A stretch of DNA of 64,000 nucleotides from Azospirillum thermophilum (GTDB taxonomy: Bacteria; Pseudomonadota; Alphaproteobacteria; Azospirillales; Azospirillaceae). The stretch is from contig NZ_CP029355.1 of NCBI RefSeq assembly GCF_003130795.1, forward strand, positions 13,813-77,812, given 5' to 3'. Shown in pieces: positions 32,905 to 42,038 of the stretch. A program made the translations under genes and the position numbers. How positions within the stretch are numbered: the stretch's first letter is position 1; each line of letters begins with the position of its first letter. Below the pieces are notes generated by a model, which saw only the letters and a program-made list of their open reading frames with translations, did no database searches and was not told where the DNA came from.

Positions 32905-33975
32905 GCACGACCTGGCAGTCCAAGGCCCCTGAGGAGCCAGCCCTGCCAGCCGCTCAAACGGTGACGTTTCGCAATGGGGGAGGGGCGCTTGGTAGCAAGT
33001 GATTGAACGCCAGGGTTATAGGCTGAACCTTATCTCTCTCCTTTTCCTATAAAAATCAGAAGGTTCTGGTTGCTGGTTGGCCCGGTGGGGTTGTGGGCAG
33101 AGGCGGCGGCGGTGGGCAACCGCGTTAGCGGTTGTCCACGGTCGCCTGCCGGTGCGCCTTCCAGGCGCACTGTCCACAAATCCACCGGGAGCGCTGATGT
33201 GACTTAACGGGCAGGAACGGGGTGTGAACCCGTTCTAAGATTCATAGATTCATGATTCAATGTTCTAGGGCGATATTCCAGAACGAAATCAAAGCATTAG
33301 CCTGTGGATGAGTGAGTTTTTGCAATGAGTCGCGTGAGTTTTTGCAATGAGTCGCGTGAGTTTTTGCAATGGGGCGGGTGAGTTTTTGCAATGGGATTAG
33401 TGAGTTTTTGCAATGGGGGGTGGAGCCTTCCGCTGGACAGAGGTGAACGTGGAGGCTGGTGGATCATATAGCGTTTTATTTCAATAACTTGATCTGTGGA
33501 TGAGTGAGTTTTTGCAATGGCACGAATGGCTGTTGCCGGCCTTTCCGTGTCATCTGGGAGCACCCGTTGAGTCACAACAGCGAAACCCGGCCTGCTCCGC
33601 TAGATGTATCGTTGGAAAACAGTGACTTAGCCTGTGGATGGGTGAGCTTTTGCAATGATGGGGCCGCTGTCCTGGATCTTGCGGCAGCTTCCTGAGAGGA
33701 GCAGGCCACGCTTGTCACAGATGCTTTCGTTTCGAATCAATCACTTGCTCTGTGGAAGGGTGAGTTCTTGCAATGCCCCCGAACCAATCGGATGGGTACA
33801 GAAGATGGATCGCGCGACGGTCCGTGCAGGGGCTTTCCGGGAGACGGCTTAGCGCCAAGGCTGACGGCTCAGCCGGTCTATCGTGAGTTTTTGCAATGGC
33901 AGTGGTGAAGTGAGTTGTAAGCTGGCTCACTTCACGATAGCGTATGGCTGTTCCGTCTCAGCTCCAGGCGCAGAC
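32905..33975. other. Replication origin region (oriV)
   Basis: A long gene-free stretch carrying nine copies of a 16-bp core (GTGAGTTTTTGCAATG). Five are evenly spaced at 33312-33415; four are dispersed at 33504, 33642 (one change), 33760 (one change) and 33883. Four of the nine (at 33312, 33504, 33642, 33760) are preceded by TGTGGATGA, TGTGGATGG or TGTGGAAGG, close to a DnaA box (TGTGGATAA). AT-richer patches at 33028-33062 and 33237-33300 could be melting regions. It is followed by the initiator gene. Confidence 0.85.
33312..33415 (+). repeat. Five 22-bp iterons
   Basis: The core GTGAGTTTTTGCAATG starts at 33312, 33334, 33356, 33378 and 33400, exactly 22 bp (two helical turns) apart. This is the classic iteron layout for a Rep_3-type initiator, whose gene begins about 560 bp downstream. 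Confidence 0.93.
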
Positions 33976-34788
33976 ATGGCAATCCGTACTCTGGATCAGC
34001 GTCCAAGCATTGGCTCGATGGTCAAGCCCGGGGAACTGATCGACATCCTCGAAAACACGTCCCGCCCGCTGACTCTGCTCGACCGGCGAAACTATAATCT
34101 GCTGATCCTCAATGCCTGGGATCGGATTGGTGAAGAGGCTCCGCATCATATCCACATGGCGGAACTGCGAGGCAGCGATACGAGTAACGCCAGGGTCAAG
34201 GACAGCATTGAGCGGTTGATGACGACGATTGTCCGCGTCCGCTACATCAACCCGGAAACCGGTCGGCCGAATACCATCCGCGTCCAGCTCCTGGGCGGCA
34301 ACCGGGCCGAGGACGAAAGCCCGGATGGCTTTCTCACCTACCGGTTCGATCCGCTGCTGATCGAACTCCTCCAGAACAGCAGGACCTATGGCCGCCTTCG
34401 GATCGAGGTGATGGCTGCCTTCGAGTCCAAGTATGCCCTGGCCGCCTACGAGATGGCGATGAAGCGGCGCAATCTGCGCCATGTCGCGCGGGAGAAATTC
34501 ACCATCGAGGAGATCCGTGGGCTCCTCGGGGTTCAGGACGGCAAGCTCTCGCGCTTTTCGGATCTCAATGCCTATGCGTTGCGCACCGCCGAGCTGGAGG
34601 TCAATGCTCTGGCCGAAGAGGTGTGCATCGCCTTTGAACCGGAATACAGGGGGCGCCGCTGCATTGGGATCTGGTTTCAATGGCGGGACAAGACGCCGGA
34701 GGAGCGGAAGGCCGCCTTTGCGGAACTCCAACGCCCTCGCGTCGGTCGGAGTGCCCGTCTGCGCGGATCGGTCGTCGATACGATGTGA
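33976..34788 (+). CDS. repA: Plasmid replication initiator protein (RepA-like)
   Basis: A protein of 270 residues from ATG at 33976. An open frame from GTG at 33883 exists, but that GTG lies inside the last iteron. LTLLDRRNYNLLILNAWDRI, MAELRGSDTSNARVKDSIER and ESKYALAAYEMAMKRRNLRH followed by FTIEEIRGLLGVQDGKLSRFSDL are typical of plasmid initiators with winged-helix domains (RepA/Rep_3-like). It should bind the iterons upstream; the iteron next to the start suggests autoregulation. Confidence 0.88.
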   Translation: MAIRTLDQRPSIGSMVKPGELIDILENTSRPLTLLDRRNYNLLILNAWDRIGEEAPHHIHMAELRGSDTSNARVKDSIERLMTTIVRVRYINPETGRPNTIRVQLLGGNRAEDESPDGFLTYRFDPLLIELLQNSRTYGRLRIEVMAAFESKYALAAYEMAMKRRNLRHVAREKFTIEEIRGLLGVQDGKLSRFSDLNAYALRTAELEVNALAEEVCIAFEPEYRGRRCIGIWFQWRDKTPEERKAAFAELQRPRVGRSARLRGSVVDTM

Positions 34789-34798
34789 TCGGGTGGAG

Positions 34799-35077
34799 CT
34801 AGGGCTCCAGCAGCTCGTGCAGCGGCTTCCCCACGACCCGCGCCAGCAGGGCCATGTAGCTGAGGCTCGGGGAATAGAATGATCTTTCAAGGAAGCTGAT
34901 GTAATTCTGGCTTATGCCAGTCATTCTCATGATATCACGTTGGGAAAGACCTGCCTCCAGACGTGCTTTCTTGAAGTTTCTTGCAAATATGAGAAGCTCT
35001 GTCGGCGCATCTTCTTTTGCAGTGGGTTGTCTGCGAGACTTTTGCGGGGAGCGCGGTTTCTTGAACTCTTCCGTCAC
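34799..35077 (-). CDS. XRE-family regulator, copy 1
   Basis: A protein of 92 residues. A basic N-terminal tail precedes the HTH ELLIFARNFKKARLEAGLSQ, then DIMRMTGISQNYISFLERSF, and an ending ALLARVVGKPLHELLEP. It is paralogous to the next gene (35091-35393) over its whole length. It converges on repA and lies next to the trb operon; in RP4 the XRE protein TrbA, which represses transfer genes, sits just upstream of trbB, so a TrbA-like role is plausible. Confidence 0.8.
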   Translation of the reverse strand: MTEEFKKPRSPQKSRRQPTAKEDAPTELLIFARNFKKARLEAGLSQRDIMRMTGISQNYISFLERSFYSPSLSYMALLARVVGKPLHELLEP

Positions 35078-35090
35078 GGTCGGCGCGCCT

Positions 35091-35393
35091 TCACTTCGTC
35101 GGTGAAGATTTCAACGTCGGCGAAGGCTTGAGCAACTCGTGCAGGGGCTTGCCCACGATCCGCGCCAGCAAGGCCATGTGGGTCAGGCTGGGATCGACCA
35201 CGGCCCGCTCCACGTCGGACACGTAGGCTTGGGAGATGCCGATCCGCTTGGTGATGTCGGTCTGCGTCAGCCCGGCATTGAGACGGGCCTGCTTGAAGTT
35301 GTGGGCAAAAATCAGCAGCTCCACCGGCTTGTCTCGATGAGATGTCCGGCGCTTGCGAGGGACTGACTCCGGCTTTTCATCAGGATCAACCAC
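35091..35393 (-). CDS. XRE-family regulator, copy 2
   Basis: A protein of 100 residues from GTG at 35393. HTH VELLIFAHNFKQARLNAGLT then QTDITKRIGISQAYVSDVER, ending ALLARIVGKPLHELLKP; nearly collinear with copy 1, 13 bp downstream, so a tandem duplication. The recognition helices differ (SQAYVSDVERA versus SQNYISFLERS), suggesting divergence in DNA target. Candidate repressor of trb and/or tra genes by position. Confidence 0.8.
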   Translation of the reverse strand: MVDPDEKPESVPRKRRTSHRDKPVELLIFAHNFKQARLNAGLTQTDITKRIGISQAYVSDVERAVVDPSLTHMALLARIVGKPLHELLKPSPTLKSSPTK

Positions 35394-35864
35394 GGCAGTC
35401 TCTCGCCATTATTATTCTATGAAGGAAGGCGCTCAAGTAGGGTCGCCGGACAAGAGAATGGCCGACTGAACCGGCTTGTTTTTTTAGAGAGCCGCGAGAG
35501 GAACGGCAGCGTCAGACTGCGAAAACTCCAGGCTTCGCAACTTAGTCTTTAGGCGCGCCACGCTCCACTCCCTATCCGACTCGACGTTCTGCCGTGTTCG
35601 CGCATTCACATTACGGGCACATTTTTAGATTTCAAGCATCTTGCGGCCTTGGCTGCCCGTACAAACGGCATACCCGAATATGTAGGTGTGCGCCAAAGCT
35701 TGATTGGACGGACTCCGCTGAAGTCGTCCTGTCCTTTTGGTATGCAACCTAACCATGTCGAACGACGGATCTTTCTATACCCTTTTTGCCGTTCTTTGCT
35801 GATTACGTGATGGCTATAGTAGCAACCACAGGAGAGAACGAAACAGCGACTCCAGGGGGTGCCA
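35394..35864. other. Regulatory space between the XRE pair and trbB
   Basis: No gene. On the minus strand TTGAGC (35431-35436) and TAATAA (35409-35414), 16 bp apart, could be the promoter of the XRE pair, giving an almost leaderless mRNA for the GTG at 35393. For trbB only a -10-like TATAGT (35815-35820) is seen, without a good -35, consistent with an activated or weak promoter. A run of T at 35478-35485 has no strong stem before it. Confidence 0.4.
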
Positions 35865-35948
35865 ATGAGCGTGACCGCTGCCGCTTCGTTCCAGCAGGAA
35901 CACGACCGGCGCGTGCAGGAGAAGCTACGCCGTGAGCTTGGCCCTCTG
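35865..35948 (+). pseudogene. trbB: TrbB, first 28 codons cut off by IS256
   Basis: ATG at 35865, preceded by AGGGGG, opens MSVTAAASFQQEHDRRVQEK then LRRELGPL and runs straight into copy B. The last 8 bases GCCCTCTG are the target site duplicated on the far side. Codon 28 here joins in frame to the codon at 37384. Confidence 0.9.
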
Positions 35949-37383
35949 GGCCGTGTCCCGCCGAGTGGTGTCTGAGACGTGAGGCTGGCCCGCCGGAGCG
36001 CTCCCCATAGCTGGCGCAGGCGGGCCAGCCGTCCGGGAACGGGCGGTCACCGTGTTCTTCGGCTAAGTTGAGGTTGCTTGACGACCATCAACCGAGACGG
36101 AGTGACACGATGACCGAGGACAGGATCGCTCTTCACGAGCTGATTGGGAAGAGCGCCGACGCCGACTTCCTGCGCGAGATGGTCGGCTTCGCCGCTCAGC
36201 GCCTGATGGAACTGGAAGTCGAGGCGTTGACCGGCGCCGGCTACGGTGAGCGCTCGGACGAGCGGCTGACCAAGCGCAACGGATATCGGGAGCGGACCTG
36301 GGAGACACGCGCCGGCGCCATCGACCTGCGCATCCCCAAGCTGCGGCGCGGCTCCTACTTCCCAGCCTTTCTGGAGCCGCGGCGCACGGCGGAGAAGGCG
36401 CTGATCGCGGTGATCCAGGAGGCCTACGTGCAGGGCATCTCGACGCGCAACGTCGATGAGCTGGTCAAGGCAATGGGCATGACTGGCATCTCCAAGTCCC
36501 AGGTCAGCCGCTTGTGTGAAGAGATCGACGACCGCGTGCAGGCCTTCCTGACCCGCCCGCTGGAGGGCGACTGGCCGTTCGTGTGGCTGGACGCGACCTA
36601 CGTGAAGGTGCGCCAGGACGGCCGCATCGTCTCGCTCGCCGCCATACTGGCGATCGGCGTCAACACTGACGGCCGACGCGAGGTGTTGGGGCTCGGCCTC
36701 GGGCTGTCGGAGGCGGAGACCTTCTGGAGCGACTTCCTGCGCTCGCTCACCCGCCGGGGGCTGCGGGGCGTGAAGCTGGTGATCGCCGACGCGCATCTCG
36801 GGCTGAAGGCCGCCGCCTCCAAGGTGCTGGGCGCGACACTCCAGCGGTGCCGCGTTCATTGCATGCGGAATCTCCTCTCCTGCGTGGGCAAGGCGCACCA
36901 GACGATGGTCGCCGCCACCATCCGCACCGCGTTTGCCCAGGAGACCGCCGAGGCGGCGCACGAGCAGTGGCGCCGGGTTGCCGACAGCCTGCGGCCGCGG
37001 TTCTCCAAGCTGGCGGCGCTGATGGACGAGGCGGAGTTCGACGTGCTGGCCTACATGGCCTACCCCAAGGACCTGCGCACCAAGCTGCACTCCACGAATC
37101 CGCTGGAACGCCTGAACGGCGAGATCAAACGGCGCACCAACGTCGTCGGCATCTTCCCCGGGGAAGGAGCGGTCACCCGCTTGGTCGGTGCCTTGCTGCT
37201 GGAGCAACACGACGAGTGGGCGGTGTGCCGGCGCTACATGACCATGGAAAGCCTGACCGAGCTGTGCCACCCTCCCACCGCTGACCCGCTGTCCATCGCA
37301 GCGGAGTAGACCGGCGGCTTCAACTCGCCGAAGAGCACCTACGTTCCCTCAGACACCACGCCCCGGGGCACGATCGCCCTCTG
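35941..37383 (+). mobile_element. IS256-family element, copy B (inserted in trbB)
   Basis: Element 35949-37375 (1427 bp), opposite in orientation to copies A and C, with a perfect 8-bp duplication GCCCTCTG (35941-35948 and 37376-37383). Same terminal repeats and same encoded protein as the other copies. Confidence 0.95.
36110..37309 (+). CDS. IS256-family transposase, copy B
   Basis: The predicted protein is identical to that of copy A (399 residues, MTEDRIALHE start). It is transcribed in the same direction as trb, so an outward promoter at its right end could still drive trbC onwards; none was identified. Confidence 0.96.
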   Translation: MTEDRIALHELIGKSADADFLREMVGFAAQRLMELEVEALTGAGYGERSDERLTKRNGYRERTWETRAGAIDLRIPKLRRGSYFPAFLEPRRTAEKALIAVIQEAYVQGISTRNVDELVKAMGMTGISKSQVSRLCEEIDDRVQAFLTRPLEGDWPFVWLDATYVKVRQDGRIVSLAAILAIGVNTDGRREVLGLGLGLSEAETFWSDFLRSLTRRGLRGVKLVIADAHLGLKAAASKVLGATLQRCRVHCMRNLLSCVGKAHQTMVAATIRTAFAQETAEAAHEQWRRVADSLRPRFSKLAALMDEAEFDVLAYMAYPKDLRTKLHSTNPLERLNGEIKRRTNVVGIFPGEGAVTRLVGALLLEQHDEWAVCRRYMTMESLTELCHPPTADPLSIAAE

Positions 37384-38283
37384 GTGTGCGGTTTTCTGGC
37401 CGAGCCCGATGTCGTGGAAATCGCGCTGAACCCGGACGGCCGGCTGTGGGTCGAGCGGCTGGGGCAGGAGATGATGCCGGTCGGCACCATGTCGGCCAGT
37501 CAGGCGGAGTCCCTGATGACCACGGTGGCCGCTGCCCTGCGCACCACCATTACCCGCGACAACCCGATCCTCGAATGCGAGTTGCCCTTTGACGGCTCGC
37601 GCTTCGAGGCGCTGATCCCGCCGGTGGTCGCCGCCCCCACCTTCGCCATCCGCCGCAAGGCGTCCCGCATCTTCACGCTGGATGAGTATGTCGAGCGCGG
37701 CATCATGACCGGCTGCCAGCGGGCGGTGCTGGTCGAGGCCGTGGCCGCCCGCCGCAACATCCTCGTGGTCGGCGGCACCGGCACCGGCAAGACGACGCTG
37801 ACCAACGCGCTCATCAAGGAGATCGAGCGCGCCACCCCGCACGACCGGCTGATCATCATCGAAGACACGGTCGAGCTTCAGTGCGCGGCGGCCAACGTCG
37901 TGCAGTTGCGCACGGCGGAGCATGTCGGCATGCAGCGGCTGCTCGCCGCCACCATGCGCCTGCGGCCGACTCGTATTCTGGTGGGCGAGACGCGCGGGCC
38001 GGAGGCCCTGTCGATGCTGAAAGCCTGGAACACCGGCCATCCCGGCGGGGTCGCCACCGTCCACGCCAACACCAGCGACAGCGCCGGCACCGCCGGCCTG
38101 ATCCGCCTGGAAAGCCTGATTGCCGAAGCCACGGCGGCCTCGTGGCAGCGGAGGATCGCCGAGGCCGTCAACATCATCGTCAACATCGAAAAGACCTCTG
38201 CCAGTCCCGGCCGGCGCATCAGCGCCGTCCTCGCCGTCGATGGCTTCGACGGCACCGATTACGTCCTCTCACAACTCGGATAA
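37384..38283 (+). pseudogene. trbB: TrbB (VirB11-type ATPase), main part, split by IS256
   Basis: VCGFLAEPDVVEIALNPDGR to the stop, 299 codons. Walker A VVGGTGTGKTTLTNAL, the Asp box LIIIEDTVELQ, Walker B TRILVGETRGPEALSMLKAW and the His box GGVATVHANT are intact. Removing copy B and one target copy restores a 327-codon TrbB. TrbB is the cytoplasmic hexameric motor of the mating channel, so the insertion should block transfer unless the element excises precisely. Confidence 0.93.
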
Positions 38284-38289
38284 GGACCC

Positions 38290-38655
38290 ATGCGCAACCT
38301 GCTCTCCCGCGGCCTCTCGGCCGCCACCCTGACGGCTGCCCTCACGGTGCTGCTGACCGCTCCCAATCAGGCCCTTGCGGCCGGCGGCGGCGGCGGCGGG
38401 CTTCCCTGGGAAGCCCCGCTCCAGACCTTCGTCAACTCGCTGACCGGCCCGGTCGCCTTCGCCATCTCGCTGCTCGGCGTCGTCGTCTGCGGCGCCATGC
38501 TGATCTGGGGCGGCGAAATCAACGAGTTCGCCCGCCGCTTCGTGATGCTGGTGCTGGTGGTCGCTCTGCTGGTGTTCGCCACCAACATCCTGACCCAGCT
38601 CTTCGGCGTCGGCGCGGTGATCGCCGCGGCCGGCGCCGGGGTGGTCCTGGCGTGA
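38290..38655 (+). CDS. trbC: TrbC, conjugative pilin precursor (VirB2-like)
   Basis: A protein of 121 residues: a long signal peptide ending near ALAAGGGGGG, then two hydrophobic helices (VAFAISLLGVVVCGAMLIWG; FVMLVLVVALLVFATNILTQ). In RP4 the pilin is processed and cyclised by TraF, which is encoded at 24738-25292. Follows trbB by 6 bp; its stop overlaps the GTG of trbD. Confidence 0.92.
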   Translation: MRNLLSRGLSAATLTAALTVLLTAPNQALAAGGGGGGLPWEAPLQTFVNSLTGPVAFAISLLGVVVCGAMLIWGGEINEFARRFVMLVLVVALLVFATNILTQLFGVGAVIAAAGAGVVLA

Positions 38656-38954
38656 CCGGCTCCGCCACCAGCGGGCTGCGCCTGACGGAGTTCCGTCGGG
38701 CGCTGCACCGCGCCAACCTGCTGATGGGCGGGGAGCGCGAGCTGGTGATGTTCACCGCCCTGGTGGCGGGCGGCCTGATCGTGACGGCGCAGAACTGGAT
38801 CGCCACGCTGGTCGGGCTGAGCCTCTGGTTCGGCCTGATCGGCTTTCTGCGCACCATGGCGAAGGCCGATCCCCGGCTGAGTCACGTCTACACCCGCCAC
38901 CTGCAGTACCAAGCCTACTACCCGGCCCGGTCGCGGCCCTTCCGCGACCGCTAA
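38652..38954 (+). CDS. trbD: TrbD (VirB3-like)
   Basis: A protein of 100 residues starting at GTG 38652, which overlaps the trbC stop. RLTEFRRALHRANLLMGGER, two adjacent membrane segments (FTALVAGGLIVTAQNWIATL, GLSLWFGLIGFLRTMAKADP) and HLQYQAYYPARSRP are typical of TrbD. Inner-membrane partner of the TrbE ATPase. Confidence 0.9.
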   Translation: MTGSATSGLRLTEFRRALHRANLLMGGERELVMFTALVAGGLIVTAQNWIATLVGLSLWFGLIGFLRTMAKADPRLSHVYTRHLQYQAYYPARSRPFRDR

Positions 38955-38963
38955 GGAGGGGTC

Positions 38964-41432
38964 ATGCTGGCTCTCAAGACCTATCGTGACAAGGCCAAGG
39001 GGGTGCCCGATCTGCTCGATTGGGCCGCCCTGGTCGATGACGGCATTGTCCTCGGCAAGAGCGGCGCCCTGCTCGCCGGCTTCTACTACCGCGGGCCGGA
39101 TACCGCGTCCTCGACCGCCGACGAGCGCAACTACGTGACGGAGCGGGTCAACGCCGCCCTCGCCCGGTTGGGCAGCGGCTGGGTGAGCTGGCATGAGGCC
39201 GCCCGCCTGCCCTCGGCCGGCTATCCGCCGGTCGAGGCCTCGGCCTTCCCCGATCCGGTCACCCGGCTGATCGACGCGGAGCGCCGCCGCCAGTTCACCA
39301 CCCACGGCGCGCACTACGAGTCCGACTATGCCCTGGTGTTGCAGTACACCCCGCCCCTGCGGCGCAACACCAAGATCCAGGATTACCTGTGGGACGAGGA
39401 CCCGACCGCGGCGCCGCAGTCGCCGGCCGACCAGACGCTGACCGCTTTCAAGAAGGCGCTCGGCGATCTGGAGGACGCGCTCGGCACCGTGCTGACGGTG
39501 CGCCGCATGACCAGCTACACCCATGTCTGCGCCCATGGCCGGGAGCACCTGCGCGACGAGCTGGTCAACTACCTGCACTTCTGCCTGACCGGCGACGACA
39601 CGCCGCTGAACATCCCGCCGGACGGGATGTATCTCGACGCGGTGATTGGCGGCCGCGAGCTGTGGACCGGCGACACCCCGCGCATCGGGGACCGCTACAT
39701 TGCCTGCATCTCGCTGGAAGGCTTCCCCGGCGCCTCCTACCCCAACATCCTCGACGTGCTGGAGCACCTGCCGGTCGCCTACCGCTGGTCCTCGCGCTTC
39801 ATCTACCTCGACCAGCACGAGGCGGTGACCCACCTCCACCGCTACCGCCGCAAATGGAAGCAGAAGGTGCGGGGCTTCTGGTCCCAGGTCTTCCGCACCC
39901 AGGGCGGCGTCGTCAACGAGGACGCCCTGCTGATGGCCGGCGAGACCGAAGCGGCGATCACCGACGCCAGCTCGGCGCTCGTCACCTTCGGCTACTACAC
40001 CCCGGTCATCGTCCTGATGGGCGAGGACCGCGGCCGGCTGCTCGACAGCGCCCGGATGGTGTCGCGCGAGGTGCAGCGTCTCGGCTTCGCCTGCCGGCTG
40101 GAGACAATCAACGCCGTGGAGGCGTGGCTGGGCACCCTGCCCGGTCATCCCCACCCGAATGTCCGCCGGCCGCTGATCCACACCCTCAACCTCGCCGATC
40201 TGCTGCCGCTCGCCAGCGTGTGGGCCGGGCTGGATACCGCTCCCTGCCCGTTCTATCCGGAAGGCGCACCGCCGCTTTTGTATGGATCTGCCCCCGGATC
40301 GACCCCTTTTCGGCTCAATCTGCACGTGGGAGACGTCGGGCATACTCTAGTATTCGGCCCGACCGGCGCCGGCAAGTCGACCCTGCTGGGCACGGTGGCC
40401 GCCCAGTTCCGCCGCTATCCCGACGCCACCGTGGTGGCCTTCGACAAGGGCCGCTCCATGCTCGCCCTGGCGCTCGCCTGCGGCGGCGCCCACCACGACA
40501 TCGCCGGCGAGGCCAGCAAGCTCTCCTTCGCTCCGCTCGCCGCGCTCGACACTCCCGGCGATCTGGCCTGGGCGGAAGAGTGGATCGAGTCCTGCTACCA
40601 GCTCCAGACCGGCGTGCCGCCGACCCCGGCGCAGCGCGAGGAAATCCACCGCGCCATGCGGCTGCTGAGCCAGGAAAAGGGGCCGCAGGAGCGGTCCCTG
40701 ACCGACTTCCTGCTGACGGTGCAGGACGAAAAGCTGCGCTCGGCCCTGGCGCCCTACACGATCAGCGGTCCCCTCGGGCACCTGCTCGACAGCACCCGCG
40801 ACGGCCTCAGCGATGCCGCCTTCACGGTCTTTGAAATCGAAGAGCTGATGGCGCTCGGTGAGAAGACCCTGATCCCGGTGCTGCTCTACCTGTTCCGCCG
40901 CTTCGAGAAGTCCCTGCGCGGCCAGCCGGCGCTTCTGCTGCTCGATGAGGCCTGGGTCATGCTCGGGCACCCGGTGTTTCGCGAGAAAATTCGCGAATGG
41001 TTGAAGGTGCTGCGCAAGGCCAATTGCGGCGTCGTGCTCGCCACCCAAAGCCTGTCGGACGCGGTGCGCTCGGGCCTGCTCGACGTGCTGCTGGAGTCTT
41101 GTCCCACCAAGATCCTGCTGCCCAATGAAGAGGCCGACAAGAGCGGCACGTCGCAGGTGCCGGGACCGCGCGACCTCTACACCGCCATCGGGCTGAACGC
41201 GGTGCAGATCGGCATCCTCAAGACTGCGGCCAAGAAGCGCGATTACTACTACCTGTCGCCGGAAGGCCGCCGTCTCTTCTCGCTCGGCCTGGGGCCGGTG
41301 GCCCTCGCCTTCGTCGGCGTCTCCGACAAGGACAGCGTGGCGCAGGTGCGCGAGCTGGCCGCCAGCCACGGTCCCGACTGGCCCTTCCACTGGCTCCAGA
41401 AAAGAGGGGTGCGCTATGACCATCTGCTTTAA
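38964..41432 (+). CDS. trbE: TrbE (VirB4-type) secretion ATPase
   Basis: A protein of 822 residues. It begins MLALKTYRDKAKGVPDLLDW. Walker A is LVFGPTGAGKSTLLGTVAAQ (about residues 462-481), Walker B LLLLDEAWVMLGHPVFREKI, then the conserved LRKANCGVVLATQSLSDAVR. It powers pilus and channel assembly. Normal length for the family. Overlaps the next gene by 17 nt. Confidence 0.95.
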   Translation: MLALKTYRDKAKGVPDLLDWAALVDDGIVLGKSGALLAGFYYRGPDTASSTADERNYVTERVNAALARLGSGWVSWHEAARLPSAGYPPVEASAFPDPVTRLIDAERRRQFTTHGAHYESDYALVLQYTPPLRRNTKIQDYLWDEDPTAAPQSPADQTLTAFKKALGDLEDALGTVLTVRRMTSYTHVCAHGREHLRDELVNYLHFCLTGDDTPLNIPPDGMYLDAVIGGRELWTGDTPRIGDRYIACISLEGFPGASYPNILDVLEHLPVAYRWSSRFIYLDQHEAVTHLHRYRRKWKQKVRGFWSQVFRTQGGVVNEDALLMAGETEAAITDASSALVTFGYYTPVIVLMGEDRGRLLDSARMVSREVQRLGFACRLETINAVEAWLGTLPGHPHPNVRRPLIHTLNLADLLPLASVWAGLDTAPCPFYPEGAPPLLYGSAPGSTPFRLNLHVGDVGHTLVFGPTGAGKSTLLGTVAAQFRRYPDATVVAFDKGRSMLALALACGGAHHDIAGEASKLSFAPLAALDTPGDLAWAEEWIESCYQLQTGVPPTPAQREEIHRAMRLLSQEKGPQERSLTDFLLTVQDEKLRSALAPYTISGPLGHLLDSTRDGLSDAAFTVFEIEELMALGEKTLIPVLLYLFRRFEKSLRGQPALLLLDEAWVMLGHPVFREKIREWLKVLRKANCGVVLATQSLSDAVRSGLLDVLLESCPTKILLPNEEADKSGTSQVPGPRDLYTAIGLNAVQIGILKTAAKKRDYYYLSPEGRRLFSLGLGPVALAFVGVSDKDSVAQVRELAASHGPDWPFHWLQKRGVRYDHLL

Positions 41433-42030
41433 GGCGGCCGGCGTGCTGCTCGCCGGCCTCGCCCTGCTGCCGGTGCCAGCCGGGGCAAGCGATTGGGGCT
41501 GTCAGGTCCTGCTCTGCATGAGCAATCCCGGCGGCCCGACGCAGTATGCGGAGTGCGTCCCCCCGATTGAGCGGCTGTGGCGTCATCTGCGCCGCGGCGG
41601 CGCCTTCCCGACCTGCGACATGGCCGGCTCGCCGGAACGCGGCGGCTCCTATGTCCGCATGGTGTCCGATCCCTACGACCTCTGCCCGGCCGGCCTCCAG
41701 CCGGCGCCGGCCGGCCAATGGGTCAGCGCCGGCACCCTGGCCGGCGTGCCCGGCGCCCTGCCGCCCGGCGTGCTGCCGGACGCGACGGCGCTGGACCGCT
41801 CGTCGCCGATGCAGTCGGAGCCTGCCCCCAACAGCGACCGCGGCGGCGGCCTGCCGGGGCCGCGCGCCTGCGTCGGCTCGCTGATCGGCACCACGGTGCT
41901 GGGCGGCTCCGATGACCAGCGGATCACCGTCCACGTCTACGACGCGGTGGAGTGGCAGCAGCCCAAGTCGCCGCAGGCCTTCGACGTCTACATCGACTCC
42001 AAGCTCTTCCACCGCGTCCGCATGCAGTAG
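41416..42030 (+). CDS. Exported Cys-rich protein in the trb operon, function unknown
   Basis: A protein of 204 residues with a signal peptide (ICFKAAGVLLAGLALLPVPA then GAS). The mature part starts DWGCQVLLCMSNPGGPTQYA and continues ECVPPIERLWRHLRRGGAFPTC, with further Cys in YDLCPAG and PRACVGS, so several disulfides are likely in the periplasm. It ends VYIDSKLFHRVRMQ. It overlaps trbE and is followed by trbJ. RP4 has no gene in this slot; similar proteins may occur in other trb clusters, but I cannot name a family. Confidence 0.75.
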   Translation: MTICFKAAGVLLAGLALLPVPAGASDWGCQVLLCMSNPGGPTQYAECVPPIERLWRHLRRGGAFPTCDMAGSPERGGSYVRMVSDPYDLCPAGLQPAPAGQWVSAGTLAGVPGALPPGVLPDATALDRSSPMQSEPAPNSDRGGGLPGPRACVGSLIGTTVLGGSDDQRITVHVYDAVEWQQPKSPQAFDVYIDSKLFHRVRMQ

Positions 42031-42038
42031 GTGCCCCG

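Noticed and set aside
33883..33975. Extended repA start at GTG 33883
   Set aside because: The GTG and next codons are the last iteron itself; the conserved protein fits the ATG at 33976 better.
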